A stretch of DNA of 64,000 bases from Oscarella lobularis. Its lineage: Eukaryota > Porifera > Homoscleromorpha > Homosclerophorida > Oscarellidae. Positions 1 through 11,756 of the stretch are shown one piece after another. Within the stretch, counting starts at the first letter, position 1; every line of letters begins with the position of its first letter. The stretch lies in contig NC_089182.1 in the NCBI RefSeq assembly GCF_947507565.1, positions 2,976,001 through 3,040,000 on the forward strand, in the 5' to 3' direction. Made by a program: the position numbers and the translations under genes. The notes under the pieces were generated by a model. That model was not told the DNA's origin. It did no database searches and worked only from the letters and a program-made list of their open reading frames with translations.

Positions 1-1289
1 ATGGCTGTGAAGGGGCAACCGGGCTCCTGCCGATATAATCATGCACACGGCGGGAACCCTTCCTCTTACAGTTTTCTTCCTGAGACCCAAAAGCTTTACT
101 TAGCTGGCACCCGTTCTAAGAGCAACTAAGAGAACGCATTTCCTCTCCGTCCCGTAAACGCGTTGTTCAATAAGCCCATCGGCTTCTGGCTCGTCTAGCG
201 TTTGCGGCAAACCGGGCGTAGCCTTCGCAATTATCTAATAGAATTAGACCATCTTAGCGTTGGCTAGGACGCGCTCACGCTGGGAAGAAAAGCGTCACTC
301 GGCGTCGTTCGTCCGTTCGCGTTCGTAGCCAAAGTTTTCGATCGTGCACGAATCGTTTTTATTACGAGTGTCGCTCGTTTGCAAAGTTTAGAGTCGAAGA
401 CGGTAAACTTATTGCACGATTCGGTAAACGGAGCTTTGACTTCGGAATCGAGTTTGCGGACGCGTTATTGAGTTTTCGTCGTTTGCGCTCTCGCTTCTCA
501 TTCGCCTAATACGCGAAAGTTTGCTCACCGTACTCGAGTTGTTTCATCTATCGATTTGCATGGACAAGTGTATTAGGGTGGGCAATTAGTGGCAAGCAGA
601 TTCGAGCGTTGCGATAGCGCGCGAAAAGCGATCGAGTCGACCCGTTCGAGATCTGGATGTGGCCATTTGCGGAACTGTAAACACACAAAACGTTGTCTGC
701 TTATAGGACGCCCCGACGGGACGTCCTCGATCGCCTTCTGGCTGCCAGGTTGATGCATGACACTTCGTAAACCCCACGGTCTGCTCGATGTCTCATCGCG
801 CCAAGCGATCGAGGAATATAGGGGGGCCCCAATACGCCGACCAGACTATGGCAAAAATTTGAATCCTGCGCAAATGTCGCCCAAGTCGTTCCCCCCCTCG
901 GGCTGCATGCATGGCCCGTCACTTCGCCCCAGGGTCATCTAAGAGCTTACGACGTTTATCAAAACGGATTACGAAGAAAGTTTCGCTGATCTGAGGCATA
1001 TATTGCACTCGGTCGGATCGCTTAGGACCTCTTGATCGTCTCAGATAGACTCGTAGAACGGTTCAACGAGCCAGTCGGATGTTTATTCTGCGTTGAGTGC
1101 TCGAGGGGGCGTACGTTGATCTTTTCAATGAATCGTCAGTTTCCGTCTACCGGGTTTTGCTGCTCACACGTTGGATCCTGCTACAGTACAGCGACGAGGC
1201 CGTAGGATTCGCGCGAAAAGTCTAGGCGAACGCGCGCTTCTGATACAGATTGTACGGGATAGTCGCACGTCCGGGTATTCGCTTCCAAA
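1..1289. other. Non-coding stretch upstream of nardilysin
   Basis: No open frame here has recognisable protein character or splice-linked exons. Short frames on both strands (for example 701-922) have random-looking composition. The stretch presumably holds the nardilysin promoter and 5' UTR. The frame of the nardilysin ATG is closed by a TAG at 1260-1262, which bounds the coding region. Confidence 0.5.
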
Positions 1290-4200
1290 ATGGAGGAGCC
1301 AGTGAAATCGCCCAATGACAAGCGAATTTACCGGTCTGACGTCACTTGGCGGGCAAATGCGATCCACCTGATTGGTCATCTACAGGACGGTTACCCTTAG
1401 CAATGGCCTACGCGCTCTAGTTGTCTGCGATCCGAGTAAAACGGAAGAAGAAACAAGAGAATCAGACGAAGACCAAGACGCAGAGCAAGACGACATGTCT
1501 ACGGAACAAACGCCCGATCGAGATACGAAATTGGTACACGACGAAGAAACCAAAAACAATTAAAATTCGAAAAAATTCGAAAAAAATTCGCAGGCTGCAG
1601 CAGCTTTGTGCGTTGGAGTAGGCAGTTTTTCCGATCCAGACGATATACCTGGATTAGCTCATTTTATAGAACACAGTAAGTAGAGTATTTTCTTATAAAA
1701 ATTCAACTTTTTATATTCGTTCATTTATTCATTTATTTCTCAGTGGTGTTTCTTGGCTCCGAAAAATATCCCGAACCGAACGGTTTCGACGCTTTTCTAA
1801 AAAAGCACGGCGGCTGTTCGAACGCGTCGACCGATTGCGAAAGAGTTCGTAGTTCAACATTATTAATTATTTATGCAACTTTTTTCATTTTTTGTGCAGA
1901 CAGTCTTTCATTTTGAAGTACGTAGCAGTTATCTAAGAGAAGCCCTAGACAGGTTCACAGCCGTCTCGAACTCTCCTATTAAAATTCATTCTCTTTCCCA
2001 GATTCGCTCAACTCTTTATTTCGCCTCTGCTCACGCGAGACAGCATGGACAAGGAAATCGACGCCGTGGATAGCGGTAAGCTCGTAGAGTAGTTCGAAAT
2101 CGGTTCGCCTGTTTACCGAAGGTCCTAAGTAGGGAGAATTAGTTTCTTTAATCCCAAGTACTACGCCTAAATAAGCAATATTTTATTAACGAGCGGGGTC
2201 CCCTTCTCGCGTTGACGTGCGCGCTCTCGCGGGGGGAGGGGGGAGGGCGGCTCGTTGCATTTGCCGCCGCCCGCACGGGGCGGCGATCCTCCCCGCCGTC
2301 TAATTGAATGGAACGTTCGGAGCGAAGCCCAACGACGGCTTTTGCTCTGCGCCGTCCTAATACGGCTAACGAGCCTGATTTTGTTTTGAATAACTACTAA
2401 CGATTAGTCATGAGCCGCGTCCACTGGGCCTAATTTCATTTGCCGGGCAGCCCTAGGTTGACCGAGTCGGTGGCTAGCCCCCCCTCGGGGAGCCGAGGGC
2501 AACCCGGAACGGGCGGAAGCATTGACACCATCTCATCCTTTGCATTCGTTCATTCGGTTATGGGGGAGGGAGGGGGAATAAATCACGCGGGCGCGTTTCG
2601 CGCACAGGCTCGATGCGTGTCCCCCCCCGTGTTTGAGTAGGCAAATTAGCCCACGTTAAGGAGGCGAACGTTAAGTCCTCATTGCCTTCTCGTTTATTGG
2701 AGTCGCGTGTGTAAACTGCGGTGGAGTTTTATTGGGGCGGAACGGACGCGCGCCGTCGACGTCGTCGTCGTCGTCGTCGTCGCGAGGCGCAGGAAGTAAA
2801 ACGGCTCGGCGCGTGCCGTTTGCTATCCTTATCCGTTAATCATATGCATTCGCGGCGGCGCGGTTTCGAGCCTGCAGCCGTGGACGCAAGATGAATGCAG
2901 TTGCATGCGCGTATGCAAGGGGGCCAAACCAAAATTCCGAATTCCGAGCAGCTCGGCTGTTTTAATAGTCGACCCTTCCGAAAGGACTTTGCTCACCTGT
3001 GTTAGCCTTCCCACGACGATACGATCTGGGAGCAGCTGGAAAAATTCTGTTTGCTTGAGCGGTCGTTTTCTCTTTCCAAAATTGGCCCTCGTCGTTGGTG
3101 GCGCTGATTCAGGCCTGATTTCACAGCTGGTCCCCTGATTTTTCGTAATTTGTGCAGAATTTCAAATGAGTCTCCAATCGGATTCGGCGCGAAAGCTGCA
3201 GGTCTTGTCCAGTCGAACGATTCTCGCTCATCCCTTTGGAAAGTTTCTCTGGGGTCGGTACAGTCCTGCAATCAAAAGCGCTCGTATTTGTCTTTATCTC
3301 CGCACGTCATAGGAAATGCAAAGTCGTTGAAGGAAACTCCCAAAGATAAGGTAGCACGAAGAACGAGAACGTCGTCGCGACGACGTACAAGCGCTTAGTT
3401 TTCTTTCGTTCGGTTTCTTTTCGCGCGGAAGGGCATCGACGTGCACGAGCGCGGAAAAGAATTCTTTTCGCGCGCCTATTCCTCTCACTTGATGACGCTT
3501 GTTGTCGTCGCTGGTAGCGGCGGTACGTAAGCCCCGTAGTTCTAGTTCTTATACGCACGTGCATATATCGAACTCTCGCGATCTGTTTTCTTTCGTTCGC
3601 TTGCAGTGAACGTCGATTCGGTTGAAACGTGGATTCGAGAAATTTTCGTCGCAATACCTCGCGTGTAAGACGAGACACTTATAGGCGAATTTTAAGGGAG
3701 TCTCTTCTCTCTCTCTCTCCCTTAAGCGATTGTTCGCCATCGGATTTCAAATCGTCAGGGGTACGTAGGCACGTACGCGATCAGTTTAACTAGATAAAGT
3801 CTACGTATCGTTCGACGGCAGCTTCCCTTCAACGACGACCGCATTCATCGTCTCATAAAAGGCAAAAACCAATAAACACCTAAACGATCGATAGGGCGAC
3901 AAATGTCTCGTAGTTCGCCCAGTCAAAGACATTCACGCCGTAGAGATAATGTGGCAGCTTCCGAGCATGTTCGATTCGTACCGGTGAGCCAACGTCCGTC
4001 CCACGCGGAAGCACGCTGCATGGCCCGATCCCTGGCCCGATCTATATCACGATTCTATGCACCAGGTGCAAGCCCATGAACTACGTTGGATGGCTGCTCG
4101 GACACGAAGGACCCGGCTCGATCTTATCCTTTCTCAAGCGAAGGTATTGTACGTGGCCCTTTTTTTACGGGGCGCGCGCGAGCGCGAGCCTTTTCTCTTC

Positions 4201-7200
4201 GCCTCGCTAAAGAGAGGGGTGTAGAGCTCGCTAAAGAAGCCAATGATTAAATTATCCTCCGGACTTTGTTGCGTGCAGAGGCTGGGCATTGGAGATTATC
4301 GCTGGGAACGGCGGCGAAGGGTACGAGTACAACAGTTGCTTCAGTTTGTTCTCGTGCAGCATCATTCTCACGGTACAAAAAAAGCCGGATGCGGAATTCC
4401 TGCACTTGAGTTGATTTTTCTCTTAATGACTCTTAGGAAGACGGTTTGCACCGTTTGTTCGAGGTAAGGGGGCGCCAGGGCGGCATCGTTGTTTTCTTTC
4501 CGTTTAAGGGCTTCTAATTTGTTCCCGTTTTTCCCTTACACGTCCAGTGCTGCGATGTTGTTTTTCAGTATCTCGCCATGCTCAGACGAATAGGACCGCA
4601 GATAAGGTGTGTGTATATACACGTCACAACTCTTCCTGCGCGAATCCGTATTGACAATTGGCGCGCGCGTTTCGCAGGATATTTCGCGAACTCCAGACAA
4701 TCGAAGACAACTCGTTTCGATTTCAAGAAGAGGTACTAATGTATAAAGAGAACGAGGGGAGGAGACCCTAAAACCGGCATAAATATTCACAGGGCGAACC
4801 GGCTAAGTATGCGTGTGACGTCGTCGAAAATATGCAGGTGGGGGGGCGCGAGAAAGCCACCTCTGGTCTCTTACCAACACGGTTTTCTTGTTCCTGTTTA
4901 GCTTTATCCGCCTCGCGACTACCTGACCGGAGACGATTTGATGTTTGATTACGACCACAAGGTGTTCTAAATTTCCTTTTAAACATTCATTGATTGTTAA
5001 CACACGGAGCCCCCTCCCCCTGGCAGATGATATCGACGGTGCAGGATTCGTTGACTCCGACGAGCGCCTGTCTCATACTCATGTCGACTCATTGCGACGC
5101 GAACGAGCTCGACGTCGAGGAGCCCTGGTTTCAGACGTCCTACGCTGTGCAAGGTGGGGGGAAATAGTGCATCTAAGTTGATCTCCGGATGTCTTCTTTA
5201 CTCGTTCGGCTCGTGCTCGCGCAGAAGTGCCGGCCGAGTGGAACGAACGGTGGCGACGTACGTAAGCGCGCTGCTTATCCTTATATATGCGTCTACGTGT
5301 ACCGTTCTTTGTTTTGTTTTTTATAGTCGACTTGGAGTCCAGTGACGAATTGCACGTTCCCGCGCCGAACGCGTTTATTGGTGAGCGAGCTGAATGCTTT
5401 ATCGTTCGATGTATACATGTATACGACGGCTACTTCTTTTCATATCCGTTAGCAACCGACTTTACCATTTGTAATAGCGACGAAGGAAGTTCGTTGGTCA
5501 GTGTGAATATGTATGCATGGGTTTGGGGGCGACTCGTACCATATCTCTCTCTCTCTCTAGTATCCGGTGTTGGTTAACGAGATTCCGGGCTGCAAGCTGT
5601 GGTTCAAGGGAGACGCGAAGTTTAAGACTCCCAGAAGTCAGACGATCGATAGTCGTACGTACGATTTCTCCTCATCTTTGGTGGTTTTTCTAGCTTTCAT
5701 ATGCGCCAACTTCGTGTCGCCGTTGCCGAATCGAAGTCCCGAAAGGTACGTACGCGCGGAGCGTTCGATCGCTCGACGTAAATTGAGCGACGCAGCGCTG
5801 TGCTTCTTGATCTGATGTTGTGCGTGCTTGAGTACAATCTCAAGGAGATAGCCTACGCCGCTGATGTCGCTGAATTGAGGTGAGAGAACGTATAGATATA
5901 CATACATATATACGTGGGGGGTACGTTTGTGTGTTGTTTTTTAGCTACTCGTATTCCAGTCACGAGCACGGAGCGATGCTACAGCTGAGTGGATTTAGTC
6001 AAAAGCTTCCCGTAAGCACTTGCGTTGATTCGTTAGTCAAATTCAACTTTTTCTTTTTCGGTGCAGTTGCTTCTTGAAACGATACAAGACTACATGGCTC
6101 AACTCACTGTTGATCCAGCTGCCTTTGAAGTGATCAAAGTATTGGAGCATGGGAGGTTGGGGTACGTGGGGGCCCCTTTTTGAAAAATTTGCTTGCGTGC
6201 AGAAACAGTTGTACAAGAACTACCACAATTATCTTTTGAAGCCAGAAAAGTTATCTAAGTAAGAGAAAAAAGCGAAGCCTTTAGTTCAAGTTTTTCTATC
6301 GCTTTATTTAGAGACGTTCGACTGCAGCACATTCAGCAAATTAAATGGGGAATGTCTGATAAACTGGCCGTAGTCGATTCGCTTACGTCGCCTCAGTTAT
6401 TGGTAAAAAAATGGCTTGCACACTTCCGCCTACATTTAGGTCATTTTTTTTAATCCAGAGGTTCTACGAGGACTTTAGGGCGGAATTTTTCGCTGAATTT
6501 CTAGTGCAAGGAAACATTACGCGCAATGTTCGTAGTTTAATCCTCACATTGTTATAATTCTACTACTATTGCGTAGGGTGCTATTGAACTTGTGTCCAAG
6601 TTTTTGACGTAAGCACAAAGACGTCACGTTAGCTTGCGTGCGATGAAGCGTATCCGTCTTTAGCGCTCTGCAAGTTTCACCGGTTCTCCCTTCTAGACTT
6701 CCTTTTCTACGCGTAGAGTTTTGCACGATAATCATATTTTTGTCGCGAGAATGAACTTGCGATGTGTAGACTCGCTGCTTGAGACTTCCGAAGGGAAGCA
6801 GCGTTTGCCGAGTGGCGAACTGGAATAAGGACGATTCCAATTCAGTCGTGACTTGTTATTATCAGGTAAACGACTCAGTGGGGAAACTTCTATTCAGTTG
6901 GCTTAGCAGACTCCTTTCTCAGATTGGACTTGGAGCAATTCGTACAGTGACACTCACCCAGCTTTTAGTTGTATGTAAATACCATGTTCAATAATTTGTG
7001 CTACCTCTCTTGTGCAGTATTTAATGGAAGAGCCTTGTTTTGATATTCTGAGGACTAAAGAGCAACTGGGGTAGGCTAATATTAGTCAATGTATCGCGAT
7101 ATTCTTCTATGTAATTGTTTCAGATACTCTGTCTATCCAACTTGCCGCTGCACGCACGGCGTCTTGGGATTTTCTGTGACTGTCGTAACGCAGGTGGAAA

Positions 7201-7859
7201 AGTTCAGGTACGTGATAAATTCGTTTGCAATCAAACGTACAGTATCCATGTAGCGTTGAACATATCACGAAACGAATCGAATCATTCTTGAATGAATTTT
7301 GTACTACTCTGAGACAAATGGATCAGGACGATTTCGACGAGAGCGTAAGCAAGCATCGCATCCGATGGGGGCGGATTATGCATGCAGCGTGTCGCCTATA
7401 CGCGTAGGTGGACGCTTTCATCGAATTAAAACTACACGAAGATTTGAGTCTAGAGGAAGAAGTCGAAATAAATTGGCCAGAAGTAATCGAACAGGCGTAC
7501 GTGTTCGATAGAAGGCAAAAAGAGGTACTGTACCAGGACGAAGTTTGAATGCCAGTCGGCAGCTCGCAATTCTATAGGCAAAGATTCTCGAATCGTTTAC
7601 TCGAGTAGACGTAGCTGATTGGCTGAAGACTCACATAACGGCAGGACAAGCGCGACGAAGCCTAACTATTCAAGTGAGCAAGCACAGTTGTCTTTATTTG
7701 TCAGGAGGCACTCGTTTTACACAGGTGAGCGGGCATTCATCAGCGGACGCGAAAAGTGCTATGAGCGAAACGGGGGACGATGGGGTCGTCGTCGTTGACG
7801 ACGTCTTGCAGTTCAAAAATAGCTTATCGGCTTTTCCATTGTGGAAAATCGATCAGTAG
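1290..7859 (+). CDS. NRDC: Nardilysin, M16 zinc metalloprotease (41 exons)
   Basis: Nardilysin is an insulinase-family endopeptidase that cleaves at dibasic sites. Joining exons from ATG 1290 to TAG 7857-7859 gives 2952 nt (983 aa), with phases that agree throughout. Exon 2 (1386-1533) encodes the acidic Asp/Glu-rich insert that separates nardilysin from insulysin. Exon 3 (1594-1675) ends in the inverted zinc motif HFIEH, split from the next exon by an intron. Exon 6 (2002-2075) and exon 7 (3158-3253) supply the downstream zinc-ligand Glu (DKEIDAVDSEFQ). Later exons match the whole family, including LGHEGPGSILSFL (4066-4143), MEEPCFDILRTKEQLG (7018-7070) and the C-terminal exon 7725-7859. No upstream in-frame ATG exists, so the N-terminus is shorter than in vertebrates and has no clear signal peptide. 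Introns are about 45-100 bp except one of 1082 bp and one of several hundred bp. The gene is tail-to-tail with the oxygenase gene 23 bp away. Confidence 0.95.
2076..3157 (+). other. Unusually long nardilysin intron with GC-rich block
   Basis: This 1082-bp GT-AG intron lies between the exon ending at 2075 (phase 1) and the exon starting at 3158. Most other introns of the gene are under 120 bp. It contains a G-run and CpG-rich block (about 2215-2300), a GTC trinucleotide repeat near 2757-2782 and AT-rich homeobox-like TAAT words (around 2300 and 2838). I found no coding exon inside. An intronic enhancer or internal promoter is possible but unproven. Confidence 0.6.
2757..2782. repeat. GTC trinucleotide microsatellite
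   Basis: An uninterrupted run of about eight GTC units lies within the long nardilysin intron. It is a simple repeat with no coding role. Confidence 0.8.
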
Positions 7860-7882
7860 TGTAGTCTTAGTCTATGCGCTTC

Positions 7883-10137
7883 TCATGGGGTTGTGCTCTT
7901 GCGTAGAAAGCACCGCTTGCGTTGACAGTTGCCGTCGCAGTCGTTTGATAGTCGCACGTTTGAATTAAAGCTGATCGATATTCGCGGAGAATTTGTCGAA
8001 TGCGGTTGCACGTAGTGCTCGAGCCATCCCGGAAAGAGGACAAAAGTGGCAGGAAGAGGCTAGAGAAAAAGATATAGACAGTAGCTAAATACAAGGTGCA
8101 TGTTTGCCTTTGAGCAGTAGGGCTCGGTTGTGTTGTCAAGATCTGCAATGAAGCTTGACTGTCGCGGATCCATGTGACAAACCGACGTTTCGTCAGTTCC
8201 ACCGGAGTCGACGTAATACACGCCGGAAACTGGGGGAGAAACAGGTGACTGCATGGCACATACACTATTAATAAAATTAATCTCCCTTTACCTATTGAAC
8301 CGGGGTGAATGTGGGGTGCGTTGCTGTGCCACAACCTAAAGTAAAAAAAACAGATTCGTGTCGTGTGTGAATGAGACTGAGAAGAGTATTTGTTTTTAGT
8401 TGCCTGTTGATTGAAGCCCAGGAGAGATCGACGTCGATGTAGACGCACATCCATTCTCTTGTCTTCAGAATTTCCTCAACGTAAGTGCGAATCGCGGCGT
8501 ACGTCTAAAGATGAGTAGTATAGTGTAAGGACGCTTGCGATGCTGCAAGTTGAGCGTACGTGCGTTTTGAGCGAGGTTAAGACTTCGAGATTTTGCTCAA
8601 ACAAGTCAGCACGAGACTGCCATCCTCCCTTAGCAGCAGCAGCAGCACGTTGTATTTGACAAACTGATCGATTTATTAGTTTAATTAACCTTATTTGATT
8701 TTTGCACTGACGGCTGCAGACGCTCGAGTTGGAGTAGGTAGTCCCTCAGGTCGTCATTGTGCGTTTGCATTGCCGGGGCGCCTAGTTGCATCACAGGGGT
8801 TTTCCAATTGGCTGTGACTAAACGAGCTGTTATGGAGCGCAAGAGTTATATAGATGCATACTCTCGTGGCTTTGTCTGCCTCCGTCTGCATTTGTGTCCG
8901 ATTTCGATTCAAGGGTTCTCTTTTAATTAATGAAAATCTCGTGTTGGTTAGCGTGTAGTTGTTGTGTACTAACTAACCTGGGTTATCTCCACGTCAAATT
9001 TAAGATACACTCTCGGCTGAGGATCTTGATTGGCCAAGAGGTAGTATCGAACGTACGATGGGAAAATAATGAGCTAGAGGAACTAATCAGATAGACAGAT
9101 TTTTGCTTTAATTGACTAGTACCTCGCCAGGTACCAGCTCCCAGTGCAGCGGTATAGATCCCTACGCTATCCACATTTATATAGGAAGACTGTATTAAAT
9201 TCTTACATTAAATAGATCTAGAAAATAGTTGAAAAATCTCCAGACGTTTATGATTTTTATATAAGTCTTACCTCCTAGGAACGAGGCGCTTGCTCCTGCT
9301 GCAGACCGAGGATCGATGAAATGAACGAAGTTGCTGGGTGTGTATGTGCTGCCAACTGAGATTGGCATTATACTTGTCAGGTGAGTTTGAGGTAGAACGC
9401 TCGGGGCTCGATAGCAGCTAACAGTACAGCTATACCATTTGACGTCTTGCAACTCATTACAGCATACCCCAGAGAGTCAACAAAAATATTGGCTGACTTG
9501 ATTGCTATCTGAATAGGGTCTAATGTTTTTGAGAAATTGCTTAGTGGACGTTGTACCTCTGCGTCAGATTGACTGCGTTGGGTCTTTAGATATGAATAGA
9601 CGTGATCCGTTATCAATGAGGTAGTCAATTGAAAACTAACGATAAATATGTACATGTATATACCTACAAATCTGACGGTAGCTTACTGGGAACTGTTTGG
9701 GACTTTACGTTCTTGGCATCTATTTTGACAGTCGCTAGAGCAGTACTGCGATGGAGAGTTTGGGGAATCTTTGAAAAGACGTGTTAATGCTAATAGAATT
9801 TCTTGTCTCTTTTACCCATTAGATGGTTTGACTGTATTACGTCGTTCAGTGTCTCAGCCAGTTGGCATAACGGACACGTCAGGGGGTGGGCTTTTACGTG
9901 ATAAAATGTGGTTGGCCAAAGGTATTTTGTTTGCAGCCTATCAAACTCTTGGACGTCAATCTCTAGGCTCTTTGACGCAACGGGTTCGACCCCATCTGCT
10001 TCGTTGAATAAAGTCAATATGTCGATCCTGAAAAATGGTGTATTTGACACATGGTTGCTCTGGTCATCTTACGGCTGTGGAAGACTAGTTCGACTCAAAG
10101 GAATCAGCATCAGCGTAACGACGATCAGACGTGGCAT
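7883..10137 (-). CDS. Secreted protein with tandem 2OG-Fe(II) oxygenase-like domains
   Basis: The ATG at 10137 opens a signal peptide (MPRLIVVTLMLIPL). A first domain starts near 10000 (motif LWPTTFYHV) and ends near 9000 with PGELIIFPSYVRYYL. A second starts near 8790 (NWKTPVMQLG) and carries SWASINR, NAPHIHPGS, SGVYYVDSGG and MDPR. It ends with FVLFPGWLEHYVQPH and RISISFN before TGA at 7883-7885. These are hallmarks of the TIGR02466-type 2-oxoglutarate/iron oxygenases: PHIH and the later EHYV His as likely iron ligands, and Arg in RISISFN for 2OG. In the first domain the His of LEHYV is Arg (YVRYYL) and no HxH is evident, so it is probably non-catalytic. Intron 8336-8403 uses a GC donor. 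Exon joins near 9100-9450 are uncertain, and the final intron (about 33 bp, or longer with a GC donor) is ambiguous. Substrate is unknown. Confidence 0.7.
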
Positions 10138-10556
10138 CGCGAGACTCCACCCCTTTTATTTAATCAGGTATAGGTAGTCACGAGACTGCTAACATGAACG
10201 CCCTGACTTTCGTCTTTTGAACCTCAAAAGTGTGCCCCTACAGTAAAAACATGCACCAAACATAGGAGTCGTGCAATTGGGCACGGAGACTGCATGGGCT
10301 GCAGTAAGAAAACCATTTTGGTACAGATCACTCCTTGCTCTTGTTTGAACAGCAAACCAACACATGTACTTTATTCAAAGATTTATCGTAATAAGTCACA
10401 TTCCTTCGAGTTTTAATACCTATGTAATCTACTAGTAGCTGCGCGCGCATGTACTGTACCGAAACTACAAAGCGGAAAAAGGGCAAACGAGGTCTTCGAA
10501 CGTCAAGCGACAACGACGCTTAGGCTCGGACTCAGGCAGAATCACCTTATTGCAAT
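10138..10556. other. Intergenic spacer
   Basis: This is about 420 bp between the start of the oxygenase gene and the 3' end of the Capicua-like gene, both on the minus strand. It should hold the oxygenase promoter and the 3' UTR of the neighbour. I saw no coding signal. Confidence 0.5.
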
Positions 10557-11756
10557 CTAATAGTTATACGGACTGCACCAGATGAAGGAATGAGGCGAGA
10601 ACCAGTAATACGGCGGCATGGGCTGTAACGGCGTACAAGGCGGCGTTCCTACTCCAAACGAATCGACGTTTCTTGCAACGGGAGACGGCACGCGCAATCC
10701 TCCGCCGCATTCCGACACGCCCACCGATTCTCTATCGGACGCGTCGGCTGCCGACGGTGGTGCCGTCGGTATCAAACTTCCGACGCTACTTGGGCCGTGA
10801 AGGACAACGGGTCGCTCCAGCATTGACATTGCCATGGCAACCTCAAGCTCCGCCTCACTCCTTGGGGGTGCCGCCGAGGCCGACTCCTTTGAGGCTTCCG
10901 TCGCCGCCGCCACCGTCGTCGTCGTCGCATCGGAATTCTGTTTCTTTTTCTTTCCGCTTTTCGTCACCTTGAGGTTCTCCTCCATATGACGAGAACAGAA
11001 GCCGAACTTTTGGACTTCCTTCCAGCATTTCGGCTCGGCGCAAATTCTGCGCCACTGCTTGCCGTTGTATTTCTGGACTTCGCCCGTCGCCGTCGATCGC
11101 AGTTCGCCTTTTCGAAATCGCACCGACTTACCGACTCGACCCTTTGCAACGACGTCGACTCCCGGTCGCGACGACGATGACGACGACGCTTCGACGGAAT
11201 CGCGCGGCACGAGACGACGATGACGACGACGCGTTTCGATCCACGACCACGGCGTGATAAACGGACGCACCTCGGCCTGATCGAATCGCTCCACTCGTCG
11301 TCCCTCGGCAAATGTGACTTCGACTCGAACGGGTTTATAGTCCTTGTGCGTTATGCGCCCAACCGCGTACGTGCACGCGGCACTCCCGCCCTGGCTGCCC
11401 CCTTTGTCGAGTCGACGGACGGGATACAGGATTCGACTCGATATGTTGAGATGCTTGGCTTTGGGCACGGAGTCCACTACAAGTCGAGGCAGAAGATCTC
11501 CATCGTCGTCGTCGTTGCCGTCGTTGCGTTCGATTTTGTGAATTTCTTCGCCATTCGACGACGGCACGGCAACGATGACGGCAGCATGTGACCGTTGATC
11601 GTTCTCGTCGTCGTTCGATCGGGAGTCAAATTGAACGAACCTGACGGCGTCGTACGTGCCGTTGCCGTACAGATCGCAGAGGAGTGCCGTCGACGGAAGA
11701 TCAAAGGGATCATCCATTGAAGTTGGTTCGGGGGGTGCTACAAAGCGCATATTCAT
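10557..11756 (-). CDS. Intronless Capicua-like protein without HMG box
   Basis: A single open frame of 399 aa. Residues around 105-175 (LYPVRRLDKG to VRPFITPWSW) resemble the DUF4819-like N-terminal region of Capicua-type proteins. Residues around 215-260 carry RFRKGELRSTATGEV, NGKQWRRICAEPKCWKEV and FGFCSRH, a Cys/His motif I associate with Capicua proteins. No HMG box is present. The rest is low complexity: acidic (Asp runs), Ser-rich and Pro-rich with a PYY/SPYNY tail. An in-frame ATG at 11717 (MDDPFDLPS) is an equally good start, because the preceding codons look like an intron end (TTTGTAG). A transcriptional regulator is inferred from similarity recalled from memory; a search is needed to confirm the family. 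Confidence 0.6.
   Translation of the reverse strand: MNMRFVAPPEPTSMDDPFDLPSTALLCDLYGNGTYDAVRFVQFDSRSNDDENDQRSHAAVIVAVPSSNGEEIHKIERNDGNDDDDGDLLPRLVVDSVPKAKHLNISSRILYPVRRLDKGGSQGGSAACTYAVGRITHKDYKPVRVEVTFAEGRRVERFDQAEVRPFITPWSWIETRRRHRRLVPRDSVEASSSSSSRPGVDVVAKGRVGKSVRFRKGELRSTATGEVQKYNGKQWRRICAEPKCWKEVQKFGFCSRHMEENLKVTKSGKKKKQNSDATTTTVAAATEASKESASAAPPRSEAELEVAMAMSMLERPVVLHGPSSVGSLIPTAPPSAADASDRESVGVSECGGGLRVPSPVARNVDSFGVGTPPCTPLQPMPPYYWFSPHSFIWCSPYNY

Noticed and set aside
3307-3678. 123-aa Arg-rich minus-strand frame
   Set aside because: Overlaps three nardilysin exons and their introns; composition explained by that.
7867-8454. 195-aa minus-strand open frame
   Set aside because: It crosses several oxygenase exons in a different frame; the spliced reading gives the conserved motifs instead.
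9985-9996. GGTTCGACCC resembling a tRNA B box
   Set aside because: It lies in an oxygenase exon, with no matching A box or cloverleaf.
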